The position numbers were made by a program, and so were the translations under genes. The notes below the pieces were generated by a model. The model was not told where the DNA came from and searched no databases. It was given only the letters and a program-made list of their open reading frames with translations. Source: JBGPTK01 sp963797765 (GTDB taxonomy: Bacteria; Acidobacteriota; Terriglobia; Acidiferrales; UBA7541). From it: a DNA stretch of 64,000 bases. This document shows, piece by piece, positions 51,628 to 60,243 of the stretch. The stretch spans positions 1,550,001-1,614,000 of the forward strand of contig CAWCQU010000003.1 of assembly GCA_963797765.1 (NCBI GenBank), read 5' to 3'. How positions within the stretch are numbered: position 1 is the stretch's first letter; every line of letters begins with the position of its first letter.

Positions 51628-54117
51628 CTATTCTTCTCGAAGAGCGGTCATCGGCTCGGCCGCCGCGGCCCGCCGCGCGGGAATGAGCGCAGCAACGCTT
51701 CCCACAAGCAGCAACAGAAGCACAACACCGAAATACGTCCAGGCATCCGCCGGCTTCACTTGATACAGGAAGCTTTTCACCAGATTCCCGGCGAACATTG
51801 CGGCCACAATCCCAATCGCCAGGCCGACGCCGACAAACACCAAACCTTGCCGCAGCACCATGCCCACAATCCCGCCGGGAGTGGCGCCCAGCGCGAGACG
51901 TATACCGAATTCGCGGCGGCGATAGCTCACCAGTTGCGCGAGAACGCCGTACAATCCTGCAATCACCATCAGCACGGCCATTGCCGCGAAGGCGCCAGTG
52001 AGATAAAGCCCCATTCGCGAGCTGAAATTGCTCTGGTCCACGGCCTCTTGCATGGTCTGGAAATTATCGAGAGCATAGTCCGGGGCGAGCTCGTGAAAAA
52101 CCGAGCGCATGGCAGGCGCCACTGCCACCTCGCCGCGAGTCTTCACGACGAAATTCACGATTGTCTTTATCAGAGCTTGGTAGAAAAGTGAGGTGCTGGG
52201 CACCTGCCGGTAAGGAATCATGAGAAACGGCTGCGGCGGCTGAGATGTGCTGGTATCCACCTGGTCGCCGATGACACCGACAATCGTGTACGGCTGGATC
52301 ATTCCGGTGTCTTTGCCGCCCAGATCCAGCTGCATTCCCAAAGGATCCTTTCCGTGGAAATACTTTCGCGCCAGCACTTCGTTAATGGCTATCACATATG
52401 GGAAATTTTCCGTATCGTCATCGCTGATCATGCGGCCGCGAATCACAGGCGTTCGCATCAACCGCGCGTAACCGCCGCTCACTGCGGTAATGCGCGCTCC
52501 CCTGTCCTCCCCGGAGTCCTTCGGCTGCCCCACGATAGCGAAGCTGGTGTGCATATCGATTCCCGAAAATGGCGGCGCGGTATCCAAGGCGGCCTCCTCC
52601 ACGCCAGGAGCATTTCGCATTCGTTCCAACACCGGCTGATAAACAAGCGTGGCAACCGACGTGGGAGCGTGCGTTGCGTCAGCGGAAACGGTCATGTTGG
52701 CAAAGCCGGAGGCGTCCGCGGGCATGGCCGTAAAGGTGGTGACTCGCGTGACATCGAATCCCAACTGCACATGTTCGAGGTTCCACAGAGTATGGAACAA
52801 CAGACCGGTGGCAACCAACAGCAGGGTCGAGAGAGCCACTTCGCCCGCCACTACCGCGCCGCTGAGGCGGCGCCGCACCGACCGCGCTCCGACACCGCGG
52901 GAAGCGCCCTGCAGCACCCGCTGCGGATCGGACCGCGAGACAAGCAACGCGGGTAAGAATGCCGAAAGCACCGTCGTGACTGTCGCAATTGCCGCCAAGA
53001 CCAGCACGACGGTCCAGCGGAGTGCGATATCTTCAGCGCGCGGAATGGTATTCGGAGGCAGCTTGTGCACCAATGTGATCGCAAAAGCGGCTAGCGCAAA
53101 TCCGAAGGCGCAACCGACAGCGCTCAGCAAACCTCCTTCAGCAATCAACTGCCGCATCAAACGCCACTGCCCCGCGCCAAGCGCAGCGCGCACCGCAAAC
53201 TCCTGCTGGCGGACGAGGCAGCGGGCAATCAGCAGGTTGGCCACATTCGCGCAAGCAATCAGCAGCACCAGCCCGACGGCCACCAGCAGCGCCAGGAATA
53301 CCGGAGCAACGGGGCCGGTTATTGTTTCCTGATAAGGGATTGCTCGAAATGAAAGATCGCTTGCGGCCTTTGGATTGAGCTCGCGGATGCGCTGTACGAT
53401 CGCGCTCAATTCGGCGCGGTCCTGGGCCAGGGTCACACCGGGCCTGAGCTGGCCGATAATGGCGAAAAAGCTCTCCCCGCGCTCGGTCTGCATCTCCCGT
53501 GTCGGCTGCAAAGGGAGCCACAAACCCTTTTGCATATCCTGACCCATGGACTCAGGAAATCGAAAATCGCGCGGCATCACGCCTACAACAGCGCGCGGTT
53601 GTCCATTCACCGCAATCGTGCGATTCAATATTTCGGGGTCGGAATTGAACACGCTCCGCCACAATCCTTCCGAGATCACAACCGTCTTGGGCCCGCCGGG
53701 CAGTCCCTCCTCTTCCGTAAACGTGCGACCCAGAAGTGGGTGTACGCCGAGCATTTTGAATACACTGGGCGTGACGCCAGGAGTTACCACGCTCACCGAG
53801 CCTTCCTTCCCGCGCACCACGCCTACATCTTCGGCATAGCAGGCCACCAAATCCATAGTTCTGGTTTGGTCGCGAATGTCGCGGTAGTTCAGCCACGATG
53901 TACTGCTCAAGCCACTGACATTTGGCGGGCCTATGCGGACCAAGCGGTCCGGATGGGCGTACGGCAACGGACGGATGAGCACGCTCTCAACAACGGTAAA
54001 CATCGCGGTGTTTGCGCCGATGCCAAACGCAAGCATCAGCACAGCCAGCGCGGCAAATCCCGGAGAGTTACGCAACTGCCGAAGCGCGAAGCGAAGATCC
54101 TGAAGGAGTGTTTGCAT
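51628..54117 (-). CDS. ABC-type permease, ADOP family, second copy
   Basis: An 829-residue MacB/FtsX-type protein with the typical start MQTLLQDLRFALRQLRNSPG, TM1 FAALAVLMLAFGIGANTAMF, a middle helix group (LLVAVGLVLLIACANVANLLIAR) followed by EFAVRAALGAGQWRLMRQL, and the C-terminal end LIPARRAAAAEPMTALREE. Both periplasmic domains are present and no ATP-binding partner is adjacent. It diverges clearly from the 37375 copy, so it is not a recent tandem duplicate. Confidence 0.94.
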   Translation of the reverse strand: MQTLLQDLRFALRQLRNSPGFAALAVLMLAFGIGANTAMFTVVESVLIRPLPYAHPDRLVRIGPPNVSGLSSTSWLNYRDIRDQTRTMDLVACYAEDVGVVRGKEGSVSVVTPGVTPSVFKMLGVHPLLGRTFTEEEGLPGGPKTVVISEGLWRSVFNSDPEILNRTIAVNGQPRAVVGVMPRDFRFPESMGQDMQKGLWLPLQPTREMQTERGESFFAIIGQLRPGVTLAQDRAELSAIVQRIRELNPKAASDLSFRAIPYQETITGPVAPVFLALLVAVGLVLLIACANVANLLIARCLVRQQEFAVRAALGAGQWRLMRQLIAEGGLLSAVGCAFGFALAAFAITLVHKLPPNTIPRAEDIALRWTVVLVLAAIATVTTVLSAFLPALLVSRSDPQRVLQGASRGVGARSVRRRLSGAVVAGEVALSTLLLVATGLLFHTLWNLEHVQLGFDVTRVTTFTAMPADASGFANMTVSADATHAPTSVATLVYQPVLERMRNAPGVEEAALDTAPPFSGIDMHTSFAIVGQPKDSGEDRGARITAVSGGYARLMRTPVIRGRMISDDDTENFPYVIAINEVLARKYFHGKDPLGMQLDLGGKDTGMIQPYTIVGVIGDQVDTSTSQPPQPFLMIPYRQVPSTSLFYQALIKTIVNFVVKTRGEVAVAPAMRSVFHELAPDYALDNFQTMQEAVDQSNFSSRMGLYLTGAFAAMAVLMVIAGLYGVLAQLVSYRRREFGIRLALGATPGGIVGMVLRQGLVFVGVGLAIGIVAAMFAGNLVKSFLYQVKPADAWTYFGVVLLLLLVGSVAALIPARRAAAAEPMTALREE

Positions 54118-54756
54118 TCAAGTTCCCTGGCTCGCCATAAAGCTGTTACTGGACATCATCGCACGAGTGGTGTGGATTTGCGATTGGCGGCTTGTGTTGG
54201 GGATAGATAGTTGGCTGCGTTACGAAGCTCTCCGATGTACCCACGACTTGACAGACAATGCGTCATACCGGCGTCACAATTTTGGAGGCGCATCGGTGGA
54301 GTCGGCTGTCCGCCCGTCTTTGCTTGGTCTTTGCAGGATGCTGTCGAAATGTAGCAAAGAGGGAAGATATTTAATTGCCTGCTTACAAAAAGCCAAAACA
54401 ACCAACGTTCTTTTTTGATGTGGAGACTGCGGCATGAGGCATCCATGCGGCTGCTTATCCTTTACGATTGATGCTTCTCGTCGCCGCCGTGTGTTATCTC
54501 CGCTTTGTAGAGATAACGGCTCAATGGGAGAGAGCCTCCGAAATGGAGTCAAGTCCTCTCCAAACGAACTGACACAAAGGAACTTGGCGGAAGCGTGTGG
54601 GAGTCGAAATCGTGGGAAAATAAAATAAGCCCCACGTTTCACGGCGCTGACTCTCAGATTGCAAATGAATTGGAGTTAACTGGCGTTAAGCGTTTCCTAG
54701 CATTCAGAAACGCTAGCCTTTGTGATGTGTAGGTGACACGAAAAAAGCTGGATGTT
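54118..54756. other. Non-coding region with repeat copy
   Basis: About 640 bases without a supported gene. It contains the second copy of the 64-bp repeat. A 64-codon frame (54434-54628) ends inside the repeat and has no family features. This is the left boundary of a block of accessory genes. Confidence 0.5.
54584..54646 (+). repeat. Dispersed 64-bp repeat, copy 2
   Basis: Direct repeat of 50486-50549 with about eight differences and one missing base. GTGGG and CCCAC around AAAATAAAATAAG pair perfectly in this copy. Together the copies bracket the second ADOP permease and the transposase remnant. Confidence 0.6.
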
Positions 54757-55509
54757 TTACTTTCCGGCGGACTTTGCGTGCGACCCGTTTTCAGTTTGTG
54801 TGATCAGAGTTTGAAAAAACTTATGCAGAGAAGCAGCAACGACCTTTTCGTTTGCCATCCGCAGCGTTTCCTGAATTGCCATCAAGCCTTGGATGCACGC
54901 GGCGGCTGTTGAACCGAAGATGCCCCCCGGTTCGTGGTCAATAAAACCAACCTCACAGGGATTTAGCCAACGGTAATACTGCCTGAACGCAAGCGTGTTC
55001 GGGTGACAATACTCGCTCAGAAAGCTGTAATCATCTCGCGCTTCTTTCGACATCACTTCATCAAAACATGCGATAACCTTGCTGATGTGTGTGGGCAAAG
55101 GAAACATTTCGCTGTCTTCTGGATGCTGTTCGTTGATGTACCTACTGCCAACGCAAATAGGCGTTAGAAAATTCCACGCCGCGTTCAAGTTCTTTCCATC
55201 AATGTGTTGCTTTACGTGCTTTTTGACGTAATAGGCGTGTGCTCCAAGTTCAAACAGGGATCGCGCAACGACACGCGCCGAGGGATTATTGCCCGCATCT
55301 TTCAGGGTAATGATGCCGTTCACAAGCGTGCTGAAATGACGCAACCATGAGTAGCAATAAACCTGCGCAGCCCAGTTGACCAATTCTTGTGTGGCTGGCT
55401 CATTGTGCAAAACGAGTGGACGCCGCAGATTGGGAAAGCCAAACCCCTTTGTGTGCTCAGCCATCGCGCGGAGAGTGTGAAGGTAAGTGCTTTGTTCTTG
55501 AATGCTCAT
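54757..55509 (-). CDS. Hypothetical protein, DUF5677-like
   Basis: A 250-residue, mostly alpha-helical protein. ARSLFELGAHAYYVKKHVKQH and SFLSEYCHPNTLAFRQYYRW resemble the helical pattern of DUF5677/AbiV-type proteins, with a histidine in an EYCHP motif. Start ATG 55509; the hydrophobic upstream extension to 55608 overlaps the divergent gene and is not favoured. Accessory-gene context; function unknown. Confidence 0.6.
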   Translation of the reverse strand: MSIQEQSTYLHTLRAMAEHTKGFGFPNLRRPLVLHNEPATQELVNWAAQVYCYSWLRHFSTLVNGIITLKDAGNNPSARVVARSLFELGAHAYYVKKHVKQHIDGKNLNAAWNFLTPICVGSRYINEQHPEDSEMFPLPTHISKVIACFDEVMSKEARDDYSFLSEYCHPNTLAFRQYYRWLNPCEVGFIDHEPGGIFGSTAAACIQGLMAIQETLRMANEKVVAASLHKFFQTLITQTENGSHAKSAGK

Positions 55510-55575
55510 GGTATTTGATAGAAGATAGCATAGGCAAAGAAAAAGCAAACATAGAAACGCATCTGAATAGCTCTC

Positions 55576-56433
55576 ATGACGCTTGACCCCCGAGCAATTC
55601 AAGTTCACACGGACGGATCAGCTTATAGAAATCCGGGCCATGTCTCAGGATGCGCTGTGATCGCGCAGTACCCCGAGCATTTGAACCGTGAAGACGAAGT
55701 CATTGTGGACTTCGGTTGTCCAAAAAGCACGAATCAACGAATGGAACTGATGGCTTGCATAGAAGGGCTAAAGTGGGTTCGCCGCAACGTTCCGTGGGAA
55801 GGAGTTACCTGCGTGCTGGTGGTCACAGATTCTCAGTATGTCAGACGGTTCATTGACATTGCCTCGGCTTGGAAAAGGAATGGCTGGCGCAATCGAGACG
55901 GTCGTCCCATTCTTAACGATGACCTTTGGGATGACCTGCTAAAGGCTCGTCTAAAGGCTGGCATCAGAACCGAATTTGTTTGGGAAGAAGGAAAGACGAC
56001 AGAGATTGGAAACCGCGTACACAAGCTGGCAAAAGCGGCTGCCAAGCGTGGCGGCCTAGACAGAGATAGGGGTTACAAGCCGGGTTCGTTCTGCCGTTCG
56101 ATGGTCAAGGGGGGCGCAGCCCTTCCCTATCCCTCTGCGGGCCAAGTGGCAGTCATTCGCCCATATGCGAAGAAACCTGTGTCGAAGGTGGAAGAGATAA
56201 TCAGCTTCAACATTTTCGACGAGGTGGCCCAGACCTACAACTCAAAGTTTTACGCATTCACAACCCCTTTAATGGCTTTCGATCTGCACCGCTGGAAACG
56301 ATATAGAGTGCAGTTCAATGACAATCCGAAATACCCACAAATCTTGTATTGCGGAGCGGAAGTGACGCTCCCCATCCAGACCTCGACTGATTTGTTCAAA
56401 TCTCGGAGAGACAAAATTCCAAGGCCAGTCTAA
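55576..56433 (+). CDS. RNase H-like protein with extra C-terminal domain
   Basis: A 285-residue protein. Residues 1-155 form an RNase HI fold: VHTDGSAYRNPG (D13), NQRMELMACIEGL (E57) and VVTDSQYVRRF (D85) give three carboxylates; at the fourth position (GNRVHKLAKAAA) His149 stands where RNase HI has Asp. Residues 170-285 form an unrecognised domain (VEEIISFNIFDEVAQTYNS). Cuts RNA in RNA-DNA hybrids if active. It lies among accessory genes, overlapping the convergent metallopeptidase by 4 bases. Confidence 0.82.
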   Translation: MTLDPRAIQVHTDGSAYRNPGHVSGCAVIAQYPEHLNREDEVIVDFGCPKSTNQRMELMACIEGLKWVRRNVPWEGVTCVLVVTDSQYVRRFIDIASAWKRNGWRNRDGRPILNDDLWDDLLKARLKAGIRTEFVWEEGKTTEIGNRVHKLAKAAAKRGGLDRDRGYKPGSFCRSMVKGGAALPYPSAGQVAVIRPYAKKPVSKVEEIISFNIFDEVAQTYNSKFYAFTTPLMAFDLHRWKRYRVQFNDNPKYPQILYCGAEVTLPIQTSTDLFKSRRDKIPRPV

Positions 56434-56924
56434 GAGTTTTCCTTAGGCTTGAACTTGTTCCAAGTAGGATCATCTTTCAATTTCTCAACCGCACTCTTGT
56501 ACGGTTCCCGTGCTGACATGTTCAGTATCTTCTGTGCCTCTCGATATGCAAGTTCCGATAAACCGCTGGCATCTAAGGCAGCCAGTGGCATGTTTATCGC
56601 TTCCTTTTCTGACTCAATCTCATCCCAGTCATTCGGATGCTCGTAGCGGTAACGAGCGTGACTAAATTCATGAAGAAATGCGCAGAGCTTACTCTCTAGG
56701 TTCATTTCCTCATTAATGATAATCACGCTACCTTGAATCTTTATTGGTAGCTCCATACCTGCGCGGATATGCCCCGTGGCCCCAAAGGCGATTCCAGTAG
56801 GAATCGAAATGAGATCACCCACTTTCAAAAAACCGGCATAGATTATAAAGTCATCATGGTTGTGATTCCAATTGCGTATGGTTTCATCGATAATCTGCTG
56901 AACATGTGGAATTGCGAGAGGCAT
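56430..56924 (-). CDS. ImmA/IrrE-like zinc metallopeptidase
   Basis: A 164-residue protein with a gluzincin-type site: LCAFLHEFSHARY (H85, E86, H89) and downstream acidic residues in ESEKEAINMPLAAL, as in ImmA/IrrE proteins that cleave repressors of mobile elements or stress regulators. No Xre-type regulator is adjacent, so a cleavage target is not visible here. Start ATG 56924. Confidence 0.7.
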   Translation of the reverse strand: MPLAIPHVQQIIDETIRNWNHNHDDFIIYAGFLKVGDLISIPTGIAFGATGHIRAGMELPIKIQGSVIIINEEMNLESKLCAFLHEFSHARYRYEHPNDWDEIESEKEAINMPLAALDASGLSELAYREAQKILNMSAREPYKSAVEKLKDDPTWNKFKPKENS

Positions 56925-57016
56925 TTTAAAATTATAACCGAGATTGGGGCGGGTGATGAAGTCCGCTCGGAATCAACAGCGTCCATCGGATTCGCAGAAG
57001 TTTGAGAAGGCCGCTT

Positions 57017-57763
57017 TCAAGAATTTCTCAACTCAGGTCCCGCAACAATGCGTCTTTTGCTCCGCAGCTGCACCTCTACCGTCGCACGATCGTCGTAGAA
57101 GTCCTCAAGAATTCGCTGTGTGTATTTGTGGGCTTCTTCAAATTCCTCCGGCTCAACCACACGCCAGTCATCATGCAAAATGTCATTACCAAGAACTCGA
57201 ATATTCTCATGTGCACGCTTCCTACGAGTTTCAGTTATCACGCCATCGTCTGCGGCAGCGTCTATTCGGTGGATGAGTTTGTTGCTCTTCCTTGGGCTAC
57301 CCTTGTCATCCTTGTACTCAACTTCATCATAGCCGTTCTTTGTCAAAGTTTTTTCGAGTACAGACCGTAAGAGTGCGGAACCGCTCCTGCATGCTCCGTG
57401 TGCTGCATCTAACTCTGCCTCTCGGAACTCTGTGACTATGTCGCTTGGCACATCGGGCGGAAGCGATGCTTTCTGAACGGCATGCGGAAAGAATTCTTCC
57501 AGGACTACCTTCGGGTTGCTTCCACCGTCGTGCAGCTTCGCCACCGCTCCCATGCTGCAACTAACGCAGCGAAAGAATTGCCAATGAATACGTGTGAAAT
57601 TACTCCCCTTATATTGATGATCTCCGTTGATAATCACTACACCCAACGTCACGTTGTTGTGACCTTTCGTGTCGAAACTTGTGGTTGCTCCATCGCAGCC
57701 GGGGCACGCCGCTAAGACAACGTTCTCCTGCGGATTATAACGGGGCTTGGCCATATCCGGCAT
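57017..57763 (-). CDS. DUF4145-domain protein with zinc-ribbon
   Basis: A 248-residue protein. CPGC (near residue 20) and CVSC (near 67) could form a zinc ribbon. The C-terminal half (SGSALLRSVLEKTLTKNG, NKLIHRIDAAADDGVIT, HENIRVLGNDILHDDW) is the DUF4145 helical domain, often found in restriction or defence-associated proteins and mobile islands. Function not established. Confidence 0.8.
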   Translation of the reverse strand: MPDMAKPRYNPQENVVLAACPGCDGATTSFDTKGHNNVTLGVVIINGDHQYKGSNFTRIHWQFFRCVSCSMGAVAKLHDGGSNPKVVLEEFFPHAVQKASLPPDVPSDIVTEFREAELDAAHGACRSGSALLRSVLEKTLTKNGYDEVEYKDDKGSPRKSNKLIHRIDAAADDGVITETRRKRAHENIRVLGNDILHDDWRVVEPEEFEEAHKYTQRILEDFYDDRATVEVQLRSKRRIVAGPELRNS

Positions 57764-57851
57764 TCTAACACTGAGCCAAATAAAGTCGCAGTCCCTATAA
57801 CCGTCTACTTGGAACCTCGATCATGTATTCTGACGATCTTCTTCAAATGAC

Positions 57852-57880
57852 TTGACAACGCATCAGTTAATATATATTGT
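57852..57880 (+). promoter_or_regulatory. Promoter of the recombinase gene
   Basis: A perfect TTGACA (57852-57857) and TATTGT (57875-57880) are 17 bases apart, 20 bases before the ATG at 57901. The AT-rich spacer (TTAATATATA) stands out from the GC-rich surroundings. Confidence 0.5.
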
Positions 57881-57900
57881 GACATTCAGAGGTGACGCAA

Positions 57901-58467
57901 ATGAAAGCACTCACACCAGCAGAAATTCATAAGGTTCTGAAAGTAGCTAGCGTATCGAAGCGCAATCACGCGATGATTCTCCTGGCGTACAAGCACGGGA
58001 TGCGTGCGAGTGAAGTTTGCAAACTAAAAATGTCGGACGTAGACCAAAAGAATGGGCAGATCACGATTCGCCGATTGAAAGGCAGTCTGACCACGACGCA
58101 ACCCCTGTCCGATATGTCTGGCCAGCCATTACTCTCAGAGAAACACGTTCTCCGGGCTTGGTTCAAAGAGCGTCAAGATTCCAGCGATTACGTATTCACC
58201 AGTCAGAAGGGCGGGAAACTGGACCGCTCTGCGTTCTACCGCATATTCCAATCCATCGCAGAGCAAGCCGGACTTCCGGCAGATCGGCGACACCCGCATT
58301 GTTTGAAACACGCGCTTGGATTCTCGCTGGTAGCGCAGAACGTCCACATCTCCATCGTCAAGCAAGCTCTAGGACACAAGTCCATCGCGTCCACAGCCGT
58401 CTACGCCGTCCCCACGGACGAAATGGTAGGCAAGGCCGTCAACACGGCACTCGCGAACCTGTTCTAA
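57901..58467 (+). CDS. Short tyrosine recombinase (integrase catalytic domain only)
   Basis: A 188-residue phage-integrase-family protein without the usual N-terminal core-binding domain. Catalytic candidates are R35 (KHGMRASEVCKL), K60, H133, H159 (ALGHKS) and nucleophile Y168 (TAVYAV). The second catalytic arginine is lysine: HCLKH (K136) where HxxRH is usual. Start ATG 57901 has AGAGGTGA 5 bases upstream; a GTG at 57892 is less likely. Lies 1.4 kb from the tRNA-Ala fragment and may have mediated integration. Confidence 0.85.
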   Translation: MKALTPAEIHKVLKVASVSKRNHAMILLAYKHGMRASEVCKLKMSDVDQKNGQITIRRLKGSLTTTQPLSDMSGQPLLSEKHVLRAWFKERQDSSDYVFTSQKGGKLDRSAFYRIFQSIAEQAGLPADRRHPHCLKHALGFSLVAQNVHISIVKQALGHKSIASTAVYAVPTDEMVGKAVNTALANLF

Positions 58468-59472
58468 CCCTCGATTCCCTTCCGGTAGTCTGTGAAGCCC
58501 GGCCCAACAAGCCGGAGCTCTTCGCTTTATTGAGGGGTCTTAGAAACGCAACAGATTACCCCTTCTGTTGCGTTCTTTCGGGTCGCCCCCGCAATTCTGA
58601 AAGACTTGGACTGGGCAATAGAGGTGGCCGCGGCGAAGGTAATGTTGCGTTTCCTTTTCTAAGTCTCGAAGGCACGCGCTTCGGCGTGCCTCGCGTACTC
58701 GTGGACGTGCACAGAATTGCGGTTATGCACCAACACGGAATCTCCAGGCGCTCGATTGTGTCGAAACAGGAATCAACAAGGAACGTGTCAGCGATCGCTG
58801 GGTAGCTCGCCCAAGATCGTATGAATCGCGTCTCATAGCCGGTTAACTATGCAGACCGTTCAAACAGAGGTGGTTAGACCGAAGAAAGAAGGTTTCTGGG
58901 TCGGGGAAATCTTTCAAGAGCGGGAATTCGTCTCTGGTCCCAGAAGTGGTTTCTGCGATGTTGGCCTGAATGCCTCTCAATTGGTTAGGAGGCCTGAAGT
59001 TGACTGTGACTGGCATCTCTGGGCAACTTTGGAAGACTCTGTGCAACTAAGAGGGGTGCGGCATCCGATCCCGTTGCGACAGAGCGATGTTTCTGCCAGG
59101 GGAGCTATCCATATTAAGCCCCTCTTCCCTCTCCGCATGACGAAACGGCTCCAGCGAAGGCCACGTGCAATACTCCAGCCAAGTCTTGTACAAGGGACGT
59201 GTGCGGCGGCAGCTCAGATGAAGAGAGCAAGCGTTTCCCAAACTCTTGGGACGGAGGTTCGTATCCGCCCAGCCCCTCCCAGCGCGCACTTGCAACACTG
59301 GGCGCGAAGCCCGAGGTGTATCATGAATAACATAGAAGATTGATTTACGTCGGTTGTAGAACGACCCGCGGCACGACCGCTCTTGAGCGGCCGCGCACAC
59401 AGATTTTGATTGCCGGAGTTGCGCTTTCAGGTTTTTGCATTTGACTTCTAATCCTCCGTGAAGGAATGGGGC
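58468..59472. other. About 1 kb with no confident gene
   Basis: Two long opposing frames overlap (58849-59343 plus, 59047-59520 minus); neither has recognisable motifs or a good ribosome-binding site. The stretch is probably degraded mobile DNA between the recombinase and the truncated gene. Confidence 0.45.
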
Positions 59473-59841
59473 ATGAACAACTCGCACAGCGGCTCCCACA
59501 CCGATCCGAAGCCCCAACACGACACAATGCCCAATCAGAACGGCGAGGCTCGTCCCGATATACCGCGCTGTTTTGTCGCATATCCGTCATCACCGGCCGA
59601 TCGTGCGGAATCGATCGAGACGGCTATTAGAGACATTCACGCCGGAGGTGTTGTCGATATTGTCGGTTGGACGAGCCTCGCGGTCAGTGGCCGGATTGTG
59701 ATCGGCGCGATCTGCGATGAGATCAAGAGCCGCCAGATCTTTTGTGCACCAAATCTTTACCCAGTTGCTTCTGGTTTCAACTGGCCACAGCCGCCTACAA
59801 ATCAGCAACCCAACTCACGCGATCACAGTATGCAGAAAAAC
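59473..59841 (+). pseudogene. Truncated gene, deoxyribosyltransferase/TIR-like N-terminal domain
   Basis: ATG 59473 starts MNNSHSGSHTDPKPQHDTMP, then IPRCFVAYPSSPADRAESIE and GRIVIGAICDEIKSRQIFCA, which look like the first half of a nucleoside deoxyribosyltransferase-like fold of a type seen in some defence effectors. After FCA the expected continuation is lost, and the frame runs through the tRNA-Ala fragment until 59925. It appears cut by the same event that left the attachment-site remnant. Family assignment is tentative. Confidence 0.45.
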
Positions 59842-59886
59842 TGGTGGACGTGGCCGGGATCGAACCGGCGACCCCCTGCTTGCAAG
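59842..59886 (-). tRNA. tRNA-Ala(TGC) 3' fragment, candidate att site
   Basis: On the minus strand the sequence runs from the anticodon loop (CTTGCAAGCAGG) through the T-arm (CCGGTTCGATCCCGG) to CGTCCACCA. The 5' half (acceptor, D-arm, 5' anticodon stem) is missing: upstream bases do not pair with GCAGG. Such 3' fragments including CCA are typical attachment-site duplicates left by tyrosine recombinases using tRNA genes. Not a functional tRNA. Confidence 0.8.
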
Positions 59887-59925
59887 GCGCGCGAGTCGAT
59901 TCCAACAACTGCCTCGCTTTTTTAA

Positions 59926-60243
59926 CTGCAAGCGTTTACAACAAATCGGGGAATCTGCTTTCGCTCAAAAGCTAACCCCAATAGGCTCAAAACAACCCGT
60001 TCGTGCACAGTCCGGATTCAGCGCAACGTCAGAGAGTGAGCTCCTCGTTGAGACAAAAGTGTGCATCACACTACCCGCCGATAAACGTCATCGCAGCCGC
60101 CGGATGAGCTGGCCCTTGTTCGGTGTGCGCTTCCTCCTCGAAGTCCGCAGGCGAACAACAGCCGAACATTGAATAGTATCGGCACCGACACTCCTCTAGT
60201 GCGACTGAACCGTCGGTTCGCAGTCCAGGCGCGGACTCCGCGG
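59926..60243. other. Non-coding region
   Basis: About 320 bases between the att-like fragment and the end of the phosphatase gene. No gene or repeat recognised. Confidence 0.4.

Noticed and set aside
58849..59520. Opposing 164- and 157-codon frames
   Set aside because: Neither has motifs or a ribosome-binding site; they overlap over most of their length, so at most one could be real and I cannot support either.
59742..59975. 77-codon frame reading DVAGIEPATPCLQG
   Set aside because: This peptide arises from the complement of a tRNA-Ala and is a well-known false protein.
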